This document shows positions 57,100 to 64,000 of a DNA stretch of 64,000 nucleotides, in pieces (the stretch's first letter is position 1; each line of letters begins with the position of its first letter). The notes beneath the pieces were generated by a model. The model was given only the letters and a program-made list of their open reading frames with translations, was not told the DNA's origin and did no database searches. Origin of the DNA: Sphaerisporangium sp. TRM90804 (GTDB lineage Bacteria; Actinomycetota; Actinomycetes; Streptosporangiales; Streptosporangiaceae); contig NZ_JARWAC010000017.1 of the NCBI RefSeq assembly GCF_029846175.1, positions 294,706-358,705 of the forward strand, written 5' to 3'. The position numbers were made by a program, and so were the translations under genes.

Positions 57100-59160
57100 C
57101 TAGGCCGCGGCCGTCCCCTCCCGGACGATTCGTCGATGGAAGGCCGTCAACACGCCCAGAACCATGAGCACCCCGAGCCCGGTCATCCCTCCGGCGAGGA
57201 TCGTCTCCCATGCTTCGGGCGGTTGGAGGCGGGGTGGGGCGGGAAGTCCCGCCGCCGTGTACATGGCCATCTCCCGCCTGACATCCCAGGCCTGCCAGGC
57301 GGTCCATGCGAGGGGAAGCATCAGCAGCAGCGACTCGGCGCCGAGGAGCGCGCGGTAGGTGGCGGCGAACCTCCACCCGCTGATGTGCTTGACGAACACG
57401 GCCTGGGCGTTCTTGCGGGCGTAGACGATGCTGACTCCTATGCCGGCGACGAGAAGCACAATCAGTGCCACGACGAGAGCGGCCACGCTGAGACGGAACT
57501 CGTGGACCGCCTTGCGGTACTCGTCGGCGAACTGCTCGGCGACCGAGGTCAGCGCCACCACCATCCCGCCCAGCTCGGGGTCGCGCAAGGCTTCGCGCAC
57601 GTGCTGGGAGTCCTTGAAGACGACCTCGTCATGGCTGGCCGACGCGGTGTAGGCGTCGTCGGACACGATGGCCGAGCCATTGGGGATGACCACCAGGACG
57701 GGGTCCGCCAGCACTGAGTGCTTCCGCCCGAGGCGCTCGAACGCGCCGTAGGTGAACACCGCCTGCCCCGGTCTCGCTGGCAGCGTGTCGATCGCGATTC
57801 GCGCCGTCGCCTCGTCTCCGGGGCTCAGCTCCTCCAGGACCGCCGCTCTGATCGAGGGGGCGTAAGGCGCCAGAGGCGCTGGCACGATGAAGCGCAGCCT
57901 TTCCTCGTTGCGTGGCCACGGTCCATGAGGACGTCCCGCGGGGTCCAGGACGGGCTGTTCTGCGAGGAAGGTCTGATTGACGATCAGCACGTTGGGGACC
58001 TGGGGCACCTTCTGGGGGGCGAGGGAGGGATGCAGAAGGATGATCTTTCCGTCCCTGTCGGCCTGCCGGATCCACCGTCCTACTTTCGCGACGACCTCCT
58101 CTTCCGCCTCGCGCGTGAAACTCCCGCCGAGCCGGATGGTGCTGGCGTCGCCGACCTCGGCGTACGCCTCCCGGCCGTCCTGACGATCCAGGACCTCCTG
58201 CCCCGCGTGGACACAACTCAGGCCGACGACGAACGCCAGAAGAATCGCCGGCCCTCTGACAAGGTAGGCGCAGACCATCGTCGACCGGGCCGCCAACTCT
58301 CCTTTGAGGGTCCGAAGGATGGCGGTCTGGAATGTCAGGCCGATCGCCACCGCGTGTGTGGCGATCGCCAGCAGGCCGAGCGTGCTCCAGACCCCGGCGG
58401 CCGTGAGGGCGAACAGGGTAAACCGGTCCAACCCATTGTAGAAGCCGAGAAAAATAAGCGAAGCCGCCGTCACCACCCCGAAAGTGGAGAGCCAGAACGT
58501 CGCGAGCTGCCGCATGTCGCGCGCCAATATCTCGCTGAAAGACATTCCACACAGGCGCAGCACCCCATACGCCTTGGAGTTCAGCAGGACACAGGAGCCG
58601 ACCGTGACCATGACCGACAGCCCGACGGTGAGGAAAATCAGTGACAGCGCACCGGCGCCGACGTATGCGATCAGTCCAGCGAGCCCAGGCTCCGGGGTGA
58701 TCTCACTCGTGAGGCCGAGACGCACGAAGGCGCCATGGAGCGCCTGTCCCGCCTCTGGCGGGCCGAAGACCTGGTAGAAACCCCGTGGATCCCGGCCGGT
58801 GATCTCGCCGATCCGGTGAACGACCGTCCGCATGTCCCTGCTGAAAGCGGGAAATCCCTCCGTCGGCCATGCCGCGGACGACGATTCCGGGTCGCCCACG
58901 ACGAGATACAGATGGCGGCGGGAATCGGGATGCCGGAGGTCCGGGATCATGCGCGCCACGGTGGCTCCGTGCGCGCGAGCGACCGTCGTCACCGTCTCGA
59001 CGACCTGAGGAGCCGGCACGTTCGCGGCGTCCGTCACCCAGACGGTGGCCGACTGACCGCTCAGCCCCCACTCCTCGGCGCTCTTCACTCCGAAAAAGGA
59101 AAGCACGCCGGCGAACACGAGAAGTGTCGCGTGGGCGTACTTCATCCCGCGATGCAGCAT
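57100..59160 (-). CDS. Bacteriocin-associated integral membrane protein (DUF1430/TIGR01654-like)
   Basis: A 686-residue membrane protein with about seven to eight helices: one near the N-terminus (LLVFAGVLSFFGV), a cluster near 165-300 (IYLVVGLSVMVTVGSCVLL-like, FWLSTFGVVTAASLIFLGFY, WSTLGLLAIATHAVAIGLTF), and the C-terminal group near 560-680 (LSVAALVVALIVLLVAGIGVSIVY, SLLLMLPLAWTA). Large extracellular loops lie between (residues ~30-150 and ~330-555). This layout and the gene neighbours match the 'bacteriocin-associated integral membrane protein' of lactococcin 972 loci. ATG 59160 is the first reasonable start. It is cotranscribed with the ATPase. Confidence 0.85.
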   Translation of the reverse strand: MLHRGMKYAHATLLVFAGVLSFFGVKSAEEWGLSGQSATVWVTDAANVPAPQVVETVTTVARAHGATVARMIPDLRHPDSRRHLYLVVGDPESSSAAWPTEGFPAFSRDMRTVVHRIGEITGRDPRGFYQVFGPPEAGQALHGAFVRLGLTSEITPEPGLAGLIAYVGAGALSLIFLTVGLSVMVTVGSCVLLNSKAYGVLRLCGMSFSEILARDMRQLATFWLSTFGVVTAASLIFLGFYNGLDRFTLFALTAAGVWSTLGLLAIATHAVAIGLTFQTAILRTLKGELAARSTMVCAYLVRGPAILLAFVVGLSCVHAGQEVLDRQDGREAYAEVGDASTIRLGGSFTREAEEEVVAKVGRWIRQADRDGKIILLHPSLAPQKVPQVPNVLIVNQTFLAEQPVLDPAGRPHGPWPRNEERLRFIVPAPLAPYAPSIRAAVLEELSPGDEATARIAIDTLPARPGQAVFTYGAFERLGRKHSVLADPVLVVIPNGSAIVSDDAYTASASHDEVVFKDSQHVREALRDPELGGMVVALTSVAEQFADEYRKAVHEFRLSVAALVVALIVLLVAGIGVSIVYARKNAQAVFVKHISGWRFAATYRALLGAESLLLMLPLAWTAWQAWDVRREMAMYTAAGLPAPPRLQPPEAWETILAGGMTGLGVLMVLGVLTAFHRRIVREGTAAA

Positions 59161-59228
59161 CGATCAGCCGGTTCCCGTCACTCGGTAACGCGTCGTTGGG
59201 TCATATGACGGCGTGAATTGTGTGAACC

Positions 59229-59268
59229 GCCGGGAGTAGGCGGTCGTTCATCGCCACCTACTCCCGGC
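59229..59268 (-). terminator. Intercistronic hairpin after the bacteriocin gene
   Basis: A 12-bp perfect stem (GCCGGGAGTAGG and complement) with a 16-nt loop that can add two more pairs. It lies 44 bases after the bacteriocin stop and 69 bases before the membrane gene, so it may attenuate transcription and give excess bacteriocin over exporter. Confidence 0.65.
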
Positions 59269-59311
59269 AGTCCGGACCCCGACCGGAATCGTCGGAGTGT
59301 CGCCGTGCGGA

Positions 59312-59674
59312 TCAGCAGGTGTTCCGCCAGTAGGATTTGTTGCCGAAGGACGCCTTCGGAATGTTCACCTCGGACCAGTATCCGGCCGCGATCAACCAGT
59401 CTCGCTGGTAATACGCCCCCTGTGCCGACGAACCGTGACACTTGGTGTCGTGGAAGTAGTCCGACCATACGTCGGCGGCGTTGACGCCGTAGGTCCAGGT
59501 GCCGCCGCCCACGTACTCGGTCGCGAAGGTCGTGACCGGCGAGTCGGCTGACGAGCTGTGCGAGACCGATCCGGACTCGGGCTCGGCGACGGCCGCGTTG
59601 GCGCCCGTTACGAAGACGGCACTCGTCAAGGCCGCGCCGACCCCGATGAGAAGAAGACGACTGAAGACTGTCAT
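59312..59674 (-). CDS. Lactococcin-972-family bacteriocin precursor
   Basis: A 120-residue precursor. Signal peptide residues 1-28 (hydrophobic run ending TGANA), then a short Ser-rich stretch, then the lactococcin 972 domain: YVGGGTWTYGVNAADVWSDYFHD, H-GSSAQGAYYQRDWLIAAGYW and the end KASFGNKSYWRNTC. The GGTW-YG...WSDY-H...HGS pattern is diagnostic. Two cysteines (KCHGSS and the last residue) could form a disulfide, which the founding member lacks. Ribosome site GAAAGGA lies six bases before ATG 59674. Lactococcin 972 blocks septum formation in sensitive cocci by binding lipid II; the same target here is an inference. Confidence 0.92.
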   Translation of the reverse strand: MTVFSRLLLIGVGAALTSAVFVTGANAAVAEPESGSVSHSSSADSPVTTFATEYVGGGTWTYGVNAADVWSDYFHDTKCHGSSAQGAYYQRDWLIAAGYWSEVNIPKASFGNKSYWRNTC

Positions 59675-59876
59675 GGATATCCTTTCGTGAACACAGGAGA
59701 GTTCCCCGGGTGATGAAGGGGTATCGAGGAGCGGAATGGTTCGGAAGGATGACGTCCTTGTTCGGGGGTGTCACCTTCGATCGGTTTCAGTTTCCGATGC
59801 GGTCCTCTCTGACGTGAACGACTCGCCGGTACGTTCTCGAGTCTGAGGTGGGGCGAGGAGAAAGTCGTTGACTCTT
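59675..59876. promoter_or_regulatory. Probable promoter region of the bacteriocin operon
   Basis: About 200 bases upstream of the bacteriocin gene on the minus strand. It is not coding in any convincing frame. The operon promoter must be here; no -35/-10 pair stands out. Confidence 0.45.
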
Positions 59877-59965
59877 CAGGCCGGGTTTCTTGCGTATGTG
59901 TGCCCGGCGGCCCGAGCGTGGCTCGTCGGTGCAGGCGGGGTGACATGACGTAACCGCCAGGGGTG
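59877..59965 (-). pseudogene. 3' fragment of a second AraC gene
   Basis: On the minus strand the sequence reads SRTPGGYVMSPRLHRRATLGPPGTHTQETRPEE then a stop (written here in two parts: SRTPGGYVMSPRLHRR and ATLGPPGTHTQETRPEE). This matches the AraC gene end TRAFRASYDVSPTQHREAALLAAEHANTRSPA in spacing and in S-P-x-x-H-R-x-A-x-L, and the DNA matches TCAGGCCGG and GGCGG blocks. No upstream part is present, so only the last ~30 codons survive. Confidence 0.7.
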
Positions 59966-59980
59966 CGCGAGACCTTGATT

Positions 59981-60012
59981 TGTAGCGTTCGCTACATGTA
60001 GCGTTCGCTACA
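59981..60012. promoter_or_regulatory. Doubled palindrome TGTAGCGTTCGCTACA overlapping a start codon
   Basis: Two exact tandem copies of TGTAGCGTTCGCTACA (59981-59996 and 59997-60012), each a 7-bp dyad with a TT centre. The last A of the second copy is the A of the ATG of the following HTH gene (60012). There is no Shine-Dalgarno, so the gene is leaderless or transcribed from within the operator, and a protein bound here would block it directly. The gene product itself is the first candidate. Confidence 0.8.
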
Positions 60013-60362
60013 TGAGTGCTGAAGATGCCGAACGGGTGCTCTCCGAATGGGCCGCCAACGTCGCCCGCCGGGACGACCTCGTGCGTGCGGCCAACGCCGC
60101 GGGCGTCAGCAAGCACCGCATCCACACCCTGACCGGCATCGCCCGCACGACCATCGATCGCATCCTCGTGGAGCGCCCCATGAGCAGGTACGACCTCGCC
60201 CGCCAGGTCTTCCACAGCCTCGGCGACCGTGTCGAGGACTACGACGTCGACGCCATCGTTACGGAGATCCGCGCCACCTACGGCGACATCCGCGACATCC
60301 GGAAGTTCCCCCGTGAGGAATACGAGGACATCGTCCGGCGCCACGGCATCTCCCCGACCTGA
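60012..60362 (+). CDS. Small HTH protein, probable autoregulator
   Basis: A 116-residue protein of no firm family. Residues ~30-55, NAAGVSKHRIHTLTGIARTTIDRIL, look like a helix-turn-helix of the Xre/resolvase-like kind; the C-terminal part is acidic and helical (VEDYDVDAIVTEIRATYGDIRDI). It lacks a recognisable ligand domain. It starts inside a doubled palindrome with no ribosome site, so autoregulation is plausible. Upstream is the AraC remnant, downstream an MFS exporter, to which it may not be linked given a 270-bp gap. Similar small proteins are seen near transport genes in actinomycetes, without a known function. Confidence 0.75.
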   Translation: MSAEDAERVLSEWAANVARRDDLVRAANAAGVSKHRIHTLTGIARTTIDRILVERPMSRYDLARQVFHSLGDRVEDYDVDAIVTEIRATYGDIRDIRKFPREEYEDIVRRHGISPT

Positions 60363-60635
60363 GCGGCCACGGCGCGCCCGAACCGGCTGAGTCGTAGGTC
60401 CGTGCCCGGCCGGCTCGGCCCGTCGCGGGCAAGCACGTGGGGAGAAGACTCCTGATCTGCGGCGGGAGATGCTGGGGGTGGGTGGCCCCGGCATCGGCCC
60501 CCGGCCCGGCGCCCGGCTGACGGGCTTGTTCCTCCGGGCCGTGTCCCGCTCTCGGCACCAGGAGAAGGTGATTCCGACGCCCCCCACCATCCGGCTCCGG
60601 CGCGCCCGGACGAGCCGTGCCCCGGCGGGGTGGCG

Positions 60636-62360
60636 ATGAGCCCCCGCGCGGGCCGGGAGCGCCGCGTCAACCCGTGGCTGGCGCTGCTCGTGCTGTGCGT
60701 GGCCAACTTCCTGATCCTGCTGGACAGCACCATCGTCAACATCGCCGCGCCCGACATGATGACCACGCTCGACGCGGGCATCGACGAGGTGCTGTGGGTG
60801 CTCAACGGCTACCTGCTGGCGTTCGCCTCGCTGCTGATCCTGTTCGGGCGGCTGGGCGACGTGTTCGGGCCGCGCGCGGTGTTCGTCGCCGGGCTCGGGG
60901 TGTTCACGGTGGCCTCGGCGCTGTGCGGGCTGTCGCAGACGCCCGAGCTGCTGATCGCCGCCCGGGTGCTCCAGGGGGTGGGGGCGGCGGCGCTGCTGCC
61001 GCAGGCCATCACGCTCATCTCGGCGATCTTCCCGGCCGAGCGGCGCGGCGCCGCCTTCGGCATCTTCGCCGCCGTGGCCGGGGTGGCCTCGGTGAGCGGG
61101 CCGACGCTCGGCGGGCTGCTCGTCACCCACCTGGGCTGGCAGTCGATCTTCTGGCTGAACGTGCCGGTCGCGCTGGCCGGCGCGGCGCTGGCCTTCCGCT
61201 TCGTCCCGGCGCTGCGGCCCCGGGCGCCGCACCGTTTCGACGTCCCCGGCGTGCTGCTCGCGACGGGCGCCCTGTCGGCGCTGGTCTACGCCCTGGTGGA
61301 GGGGCAGCGTCACGGCTGGGGCACGGTGGCCGGCCCGGTGACCATCCCGGGGATCTTCGTGACGGCGGTCGTGCTGGGCGTGCTGTTCGTCCTGTGGGAG
61401 CGGCGCCACCCCGAGCCGCTGCTGCCGCTGGCGCTGTTCCGCAACCGTAACTACACCATCGCGACGCTGATCACGCTGATCGTGTCGTTCGCGCTGTACG
61501 GGCTGATGCTCGTGCTCGTCATCGAGACGCAGACCGTGCTCGGCATGAGCCCGCTGATGTCCGGCGTCGCCGGGCTGCCGCTCACCGTCGCGCTGTCGGC
61601 GCTCGCCCCGGTGGCCGGACGCCTGGCCGACCGCATCGGCGGCCGGATCCCGCTGGTGGCCGGGCTGACCCTGTACGGGGCCGGCCTGCTCGCCGTGGCG
61701 TTCGTACCGACCACCTCCTCCACCGCCCTGACCTACGTCGCGCCGCTGCTCGTGGTCGGCGTCGGGCTCGGCCTCGCCTTCGCGCCCGCGACGACCGAGG
61801 CCATGCGCGACATCGTCCCCGCGCAGGTCGGGGCCGCCTCGGGCGTGCTGAACACCGCCCGCCAGGTCGGCGCCGCGCTCGGCGCCGCCGTGATCGGAGC
61901 CGTGCTGCAGAACAGGCTCGTCGAGGCCCTGTTCCACGAGGCGCGCGAGCGCGCGCCGTCCCTCCCGCCGGAGGCCCGCGAGCCGTACGTGACCGGCTTC
62001 GCCGACGCGGCGGCGCGCGGCCTCGGCATGGGCGGCGGCCAGAGCGGCGGCGTCGCCCCGCCCGCCGGGCTCGCCCCGGACGTGGCGGAGCGCTTCGCCC
62101 GGCTGGCCCACGACGCCTTCGCCGAGGCGTTCATGCTCGCGGCCCGCCCCGCGCTGACCGGCGCCGCCGCGGTCGTGCTCGCCGGCGCGGTGCTCGCCGT
62201 CTTCATCACCCGCCGCGCCCGCCCCGCGCCCGCCGAAGCCGTCCCGGCGACGCCGCGGACCGCGCCCGCGCGATATCCGGCGCATTCCGCCGCATTCACC
62301 GGGGGCGGAACGGAAAGCACGCGCGGAGAAGACATGGGAACGGGCCGGGAGGATGCTTGA
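60636..62360 (+). CDS. MFS drug exporter, EmrB/QacA type (14 TM)
   Basis: A 574-residue MFS exporter. Helix 1 carries LILLDSTIVNIAAPDM, the 2-3 loop LILFGRLGDVFGPRAVF, and VSGPTLGGLLVTHLGWQSIFWLNVP in helices 5-6 is typical of DHA2 proteins. The C-terminal ~80 residues after the last helix are Pro/Ala-rich and cytoplasmic. ATG 60636 has GGGG at seven bases; a GTG at 60630 is an alternative. It resembles the cluster exporter at 5573 in family but not closely. The substrate is unknown. Confidence 0.92.
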   Translation: MSPRAGRERRVNPWLALLVLCVANFLILLDSTIVNIAAPDMMTTLDAGIDEVLWVLNGYLLAFASLLILFGRLGDVFGPRAVFVAGLGVFTVASALCGLSQTPELLIAARVLQGVGAAALLPQAITLISAIFPAERRGAAFGIFAAVAGVASVSGPTLGGLLVTHLGWQSIFWLNVPVALAGAALAFRFVPALRPRAPHRFDVPGVLLATGALSALVYALVEGQRHGWGTVAGPVTIPGIFVTAVVLGVLFVLWERRHPEPLLPLALFRNRNYTIATLITLIVSFALYGLMLVLVIETQTVLGMSPLMSGVAGLPLTVALSALAPVAGRLADRIGGRIPLVAGLTLYGAGLLAVAFVPTTSSTALTYVAPLLVVGVGLGLAFAPATTEAMRDIVPAQVGAASGVLNTARQVGAALGAAVIGAVLQNRLVEALFHEARERAPSLPPEAREPYVTGFADAAARGLGMGGGQSGGVAPPAGLAPDVAERFARLAHDAFAEAFMLAARPALTGAAAVVLAGAVLAVFITRRARPAPAEAVPATPRTAPARYPAHSAAFTGGGTESTRGEDMGTGREDA

Positions 62361-62504
62361 GTGGGCGGCCACGACATCATCCCCGATGACGTCGTCCACG
62401 AGCCGGAAACCTTCTGTTCCCGCGTTTCGCAGCGTCGAACCGGCACGCAGAGCGAGTGATTCAGACGCCTCGACCCATTGAATTCCGAGTGACAGGAGAG
62501 AAGC

Positions 62505-63308
62505 GTGTCCGAACTGGATGACGTGCTCAGGGACCTGACCGCCGAGGGCGACGAGCTGGACCGCCTTGTGTCGAGTCTGGACCCCGAGCAGTGGCGGCTG
62601 CCCACCCCGGCCCCGGGCTGGACGATCCACGACCAGATCGCCCACCTTTCCTTCATCTTCCGCCTGGCCGGCGCGGCCGCCTCCGACCCCGAGAAGTTCA
62701 AGGCGCTGGCCACCGGCGCCGAGGAGGACTTCGAGGGCGCGGTCAACGCCGCTCTCGGAAGCTACGCCGACGACTCGCCCGAGGTGCTGCTCGGCCGCTG
62801 GCGCGCCGAGCGCGCCGCCGTGGTGCAGGCACTCGCCGCCGTGCCCGCCGGGCAGGTGGTGCCCTGGCTGGTCAACCCGCTGCCGCCGATCATTCTGGCG
62901 TGCGCGGGCATCATGGAGCAGTTCGCCCACGGGCAGGACATCGCCGACGCCGTCGGCGCCGAGCTGGAGCGCACCGACCGCCTCGCGCACCTGGTCGTCT
63001 TCGCCGTCCTGACCAGGGACTTCGGCTACCTGGCCCGCGACCTCACGCCGCCGGCCACCGAGTTCCGCTTCGAGCTGACCTCCCCGTCGGGCGAGCTGTG
63101 GGCGTTCGGCCCTGAGGACTCCGAGCAGCGGATCTCCGGCCCCGCCGTGGACTTCTGCCTGCTCGCCACCCGCCGTCGCCACCGCGACGACCTCGCGCTC
63201 ACCGCCACGGGGGACGAGGCCGACCACTGGATGGACATCGCCCAGTGCTACCGCGGCCCCGCGGGAGCGGGACGGGCGCCCGGCCAGTTCGCGCCCGTCG
63301 CGGTCTAG
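62505..63308 (+). CDS. TIGR03084/maleylpyruvate isomerase-like (DinB-fold) protein
   Basis: A 267-residue protein of the mycothiol-dependent isomerase/DinB-like family. GWTIHDQIAHLSFIFRLA (near residue 41) contributes the first histidine of the three-His metal site, MEQFAHGQDIADAV (near 145) the next, and a third is in the C-terminal part. The TIGR03084 form is found in actinomycetes next to varied metabolic genes. GTG at 62505 has AGGAGAG upstream. It likely uses mycothiol as a cofactor for isomerising or conjugating an electrophile; substrate unknown. Confidence 0.85.
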   Translation: MSELDDVLRDLTAEGDELDRLVSSLDPEQWRLPTPAPGWTIHDQIAHLSFIFRLAGAAASDPEKFKALATGAEEDFEGAVNAALGSYADDSPEVLLGRWRAERAAVVQALAAVPAGQVVPWLVNPLPPIILACAGIMEQFAHGQDIADAVGAELERTDRLAHLVVFAVLTRDFGYLARDLTPPATEFRFELTSPSGELWAFGPEDSEQRISGPAVDFCLLATRRRHRDDLALTATGDEADHWMDIAQCYRGPAGAGRAPGQFAPVAV

Positions 63309-63344
63309 GCCGCCCGGGACTTCGGAACCCCTCCTTGAAGCCTC

Positions 63345-63379
63345 ACGACCCCACCGGCCCGTCGCGCCGGTGGGGTCGT
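63345..63379 (+). terminator. Hairpin terminator after the TIGR03084 gene
   Basis: A 14-bp perfect stem, ACGACCCCACCGGC / GCCGGTGGGGTCGT, with a 7-nt loop, 37 bases after the stop. Confidence 0.85.
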
Positions 63380-63617
63380 TCCCATGCCGTCGCCCAGCCC
63401 CGATCCGCACGGCGGCGGGGGCCGGACGCGGGCGCGGGACGCCCTTTCACCGGCGCACCCGAAAACACGGAGACCTGTTCGGCGCGTTGGCAGGAACCTG
63501 TTACACCCGGACAACTTGCTGACTTTAGTTTTCCTGATTTCGCCGCCGTGGAGGGCGCACAGTCGTAGGTGAGAGAACGACTTCATCGACATCAGGAATA
63601 GAAAGGCAGCGATCGAC
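63380..63617 (+). promoter_or_regulatory. Leader of the DAHP synthase gene
   Basis: About 240 bases of non-coding sequence, AT-richer near 63505-63545 (TTGCTGACTTTAGTTTTCC-like). It carries the promoter of the next gene; no attenuator or trp-type leader peptide was found. Confidence 0.45.
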
Positions 63618-64000
63618 ATGGTAATCGTGATGGCCGCGGACGCCACGCAGGCCGATATTCAGGCGGTAGTGGAACTCGTGCAGCTCGTGGGCGGCGAGGC
63701 TTTCGTCAGCCGGGGAGTCAGCCGCATCATCATCGGCCTGGTCGGCGACATCGACGAGTTCGCGTCGCTGAACCTCGGCGGCATGCGCGGAGTCAGCCAG
63801 GTCACCCGCATCACGGTGAAGTACAAGCTCGTCAGCCGCGAGCACCACCCAGAGAGGTCGACGGTGCGGGTGGGCGGGGTGCCGATCGGTCCGGAGACGG
63901 TGACGCTGGTGGCCGGGCCGTGTGCGGTGGAGACGCATGACCAGACGCTGGCGGCGGCGCGGATGGCCAAGGCGGCGGGGGCGACGTTGTTGCGTGGGGG
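63618..64000 (+). CDS. 3-deoxy-7-phosphoheptulonate (DAHP) synthase, N-terminal part (cut by window end)
   Basis: The first 127 residues of a class Ibeta-type DAHP synthase: an N-terminal ferredoxin-like regulatory domain (MVIVMAADATQADIQAVVELVQ, then VSRGVSRIIIGLVGD), then VRVGGVPIGPETVTLVAGPCAVETHDQTL, which begins the TIM-barrel catalytic domain with the GPCAVE metal-site motif. It would make the first intermediate of the shikimate pathway from phosphoenolpyruvate and erythrose 4-phosphate. AAGG stands ahead of the ATG at a loose spacing of 12. The C-terminus lies outside the window. Confidence 0.93.
   Translation, partial: MVIVMAADATQADIQAVVELVQLVGGEAFVSRGVSRIIIGLVGDIDEFASLNLGGMRGVSQVTRITVKYKLVSREHHPERSTVRVGGVPIGPETVTLVAGPCAVETHDQTLAAARMAKAAGATLLRG

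Noticed and set aside
59787..63410. 1207-residue minus-strand frame across the HTH, MFS and TIGR03084 genes
   Set aside because: It spans three real plus-strand genes and a terminator; composition is that of an antisense shadow.
1..64000. Search for tRNA, rRNA, transposase, integrase and CRISPR
   Set aside because: No tRNA cloverleaf, DDE or tyrosine-recombinase motif, rRNA segment or repeat-spacer array was recognised by reading; a tRNAscan or Rfam run could still find small RNAs I cannot see.

Overview
The window is high-GC (about 70%) actinomycete chromosome. GTG and TTG starts, TTA-poor reading frames, a SARP regulator, XRE-DUF397 pairs and several promoter-on-start (leaderless) genes point to a filamentous member of the Streptomycetales or Streptosporangiales. 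No rRNA, tRNA, CRISPR array, transposase or phage gene was seen.

Region 1 (1-27916) is a biosynthetic gene cluster with the diagnostic enediyne cassette: two tandem DUF1702/UnbL genes, UnbV, UnbU, the iterative enediyne PKS (PKSE, 1925 aa) and the hot-dog thioesterase (TebC), translationally coupled or closely spaced. It continues with a flavin reductase, a P450, a DUF5987 protein, a GMC flavoprotein, a double AhpD-like protein and an FMN reductase. These are plausible core-maturation enzymes of the E6-E11 kind. To the left lie the 3' end of another type I PKS ending in an ACP, an acyl-CoA ligase, a type II thioesterase and a SnoaL-like protein, which would fit a second acyl moiety made and activated for attachment. 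A TetR/MFS pair (export) and a TTA-containing SARP sit between the two halves. An unusual interspersed repeat family fills both intergenic spacers around the ligase operon.

Region 2 (28008-46401) is ordinary accessory chromosome: a PAS histidine kinase, a TIGR04222 protein, a patatin, an ice-binding-like secreted protein, small secreted Cys peptides, a copper type II monooxygenase-like lipoprotein, a large secreted subtilase, a TrmB/LuxR-type regulator, an Rrf2 regulator and SDR pair with three matched palindromic operators, a methyltransferase, an isochorismatase-family hydrolase, a TetR/arylamine N-acetyltransferase pair and an aminoglycoside phosphotransferase-like kinase.

Region 3 (46463-54700) holds an HxlR regulator with a nested operator, a second copy of the secreted Cys peptide, an XRE/DUF397/RsbW-like regulatory group, an ABC exporter with a NarL-type two-component system, and a metallo-beta-lactamase gene that has lost its metal-binding core.

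Region 4 (54755-60012) contains a lactococcin-972-type bacteriocin operon (precursor, DUF1430-like membrane protein, ABC ATPase). It is flanked by decayed fragments of the neighbouring MBL and AraC genes, which suggests it was placed into a duplicated MBL-AraC locus. The window closes with a small HTH protein whose start codon overlaps a doubled palindrome, an MFS exporter, a TIGR03084 protein and the start of a DAHP synthase.
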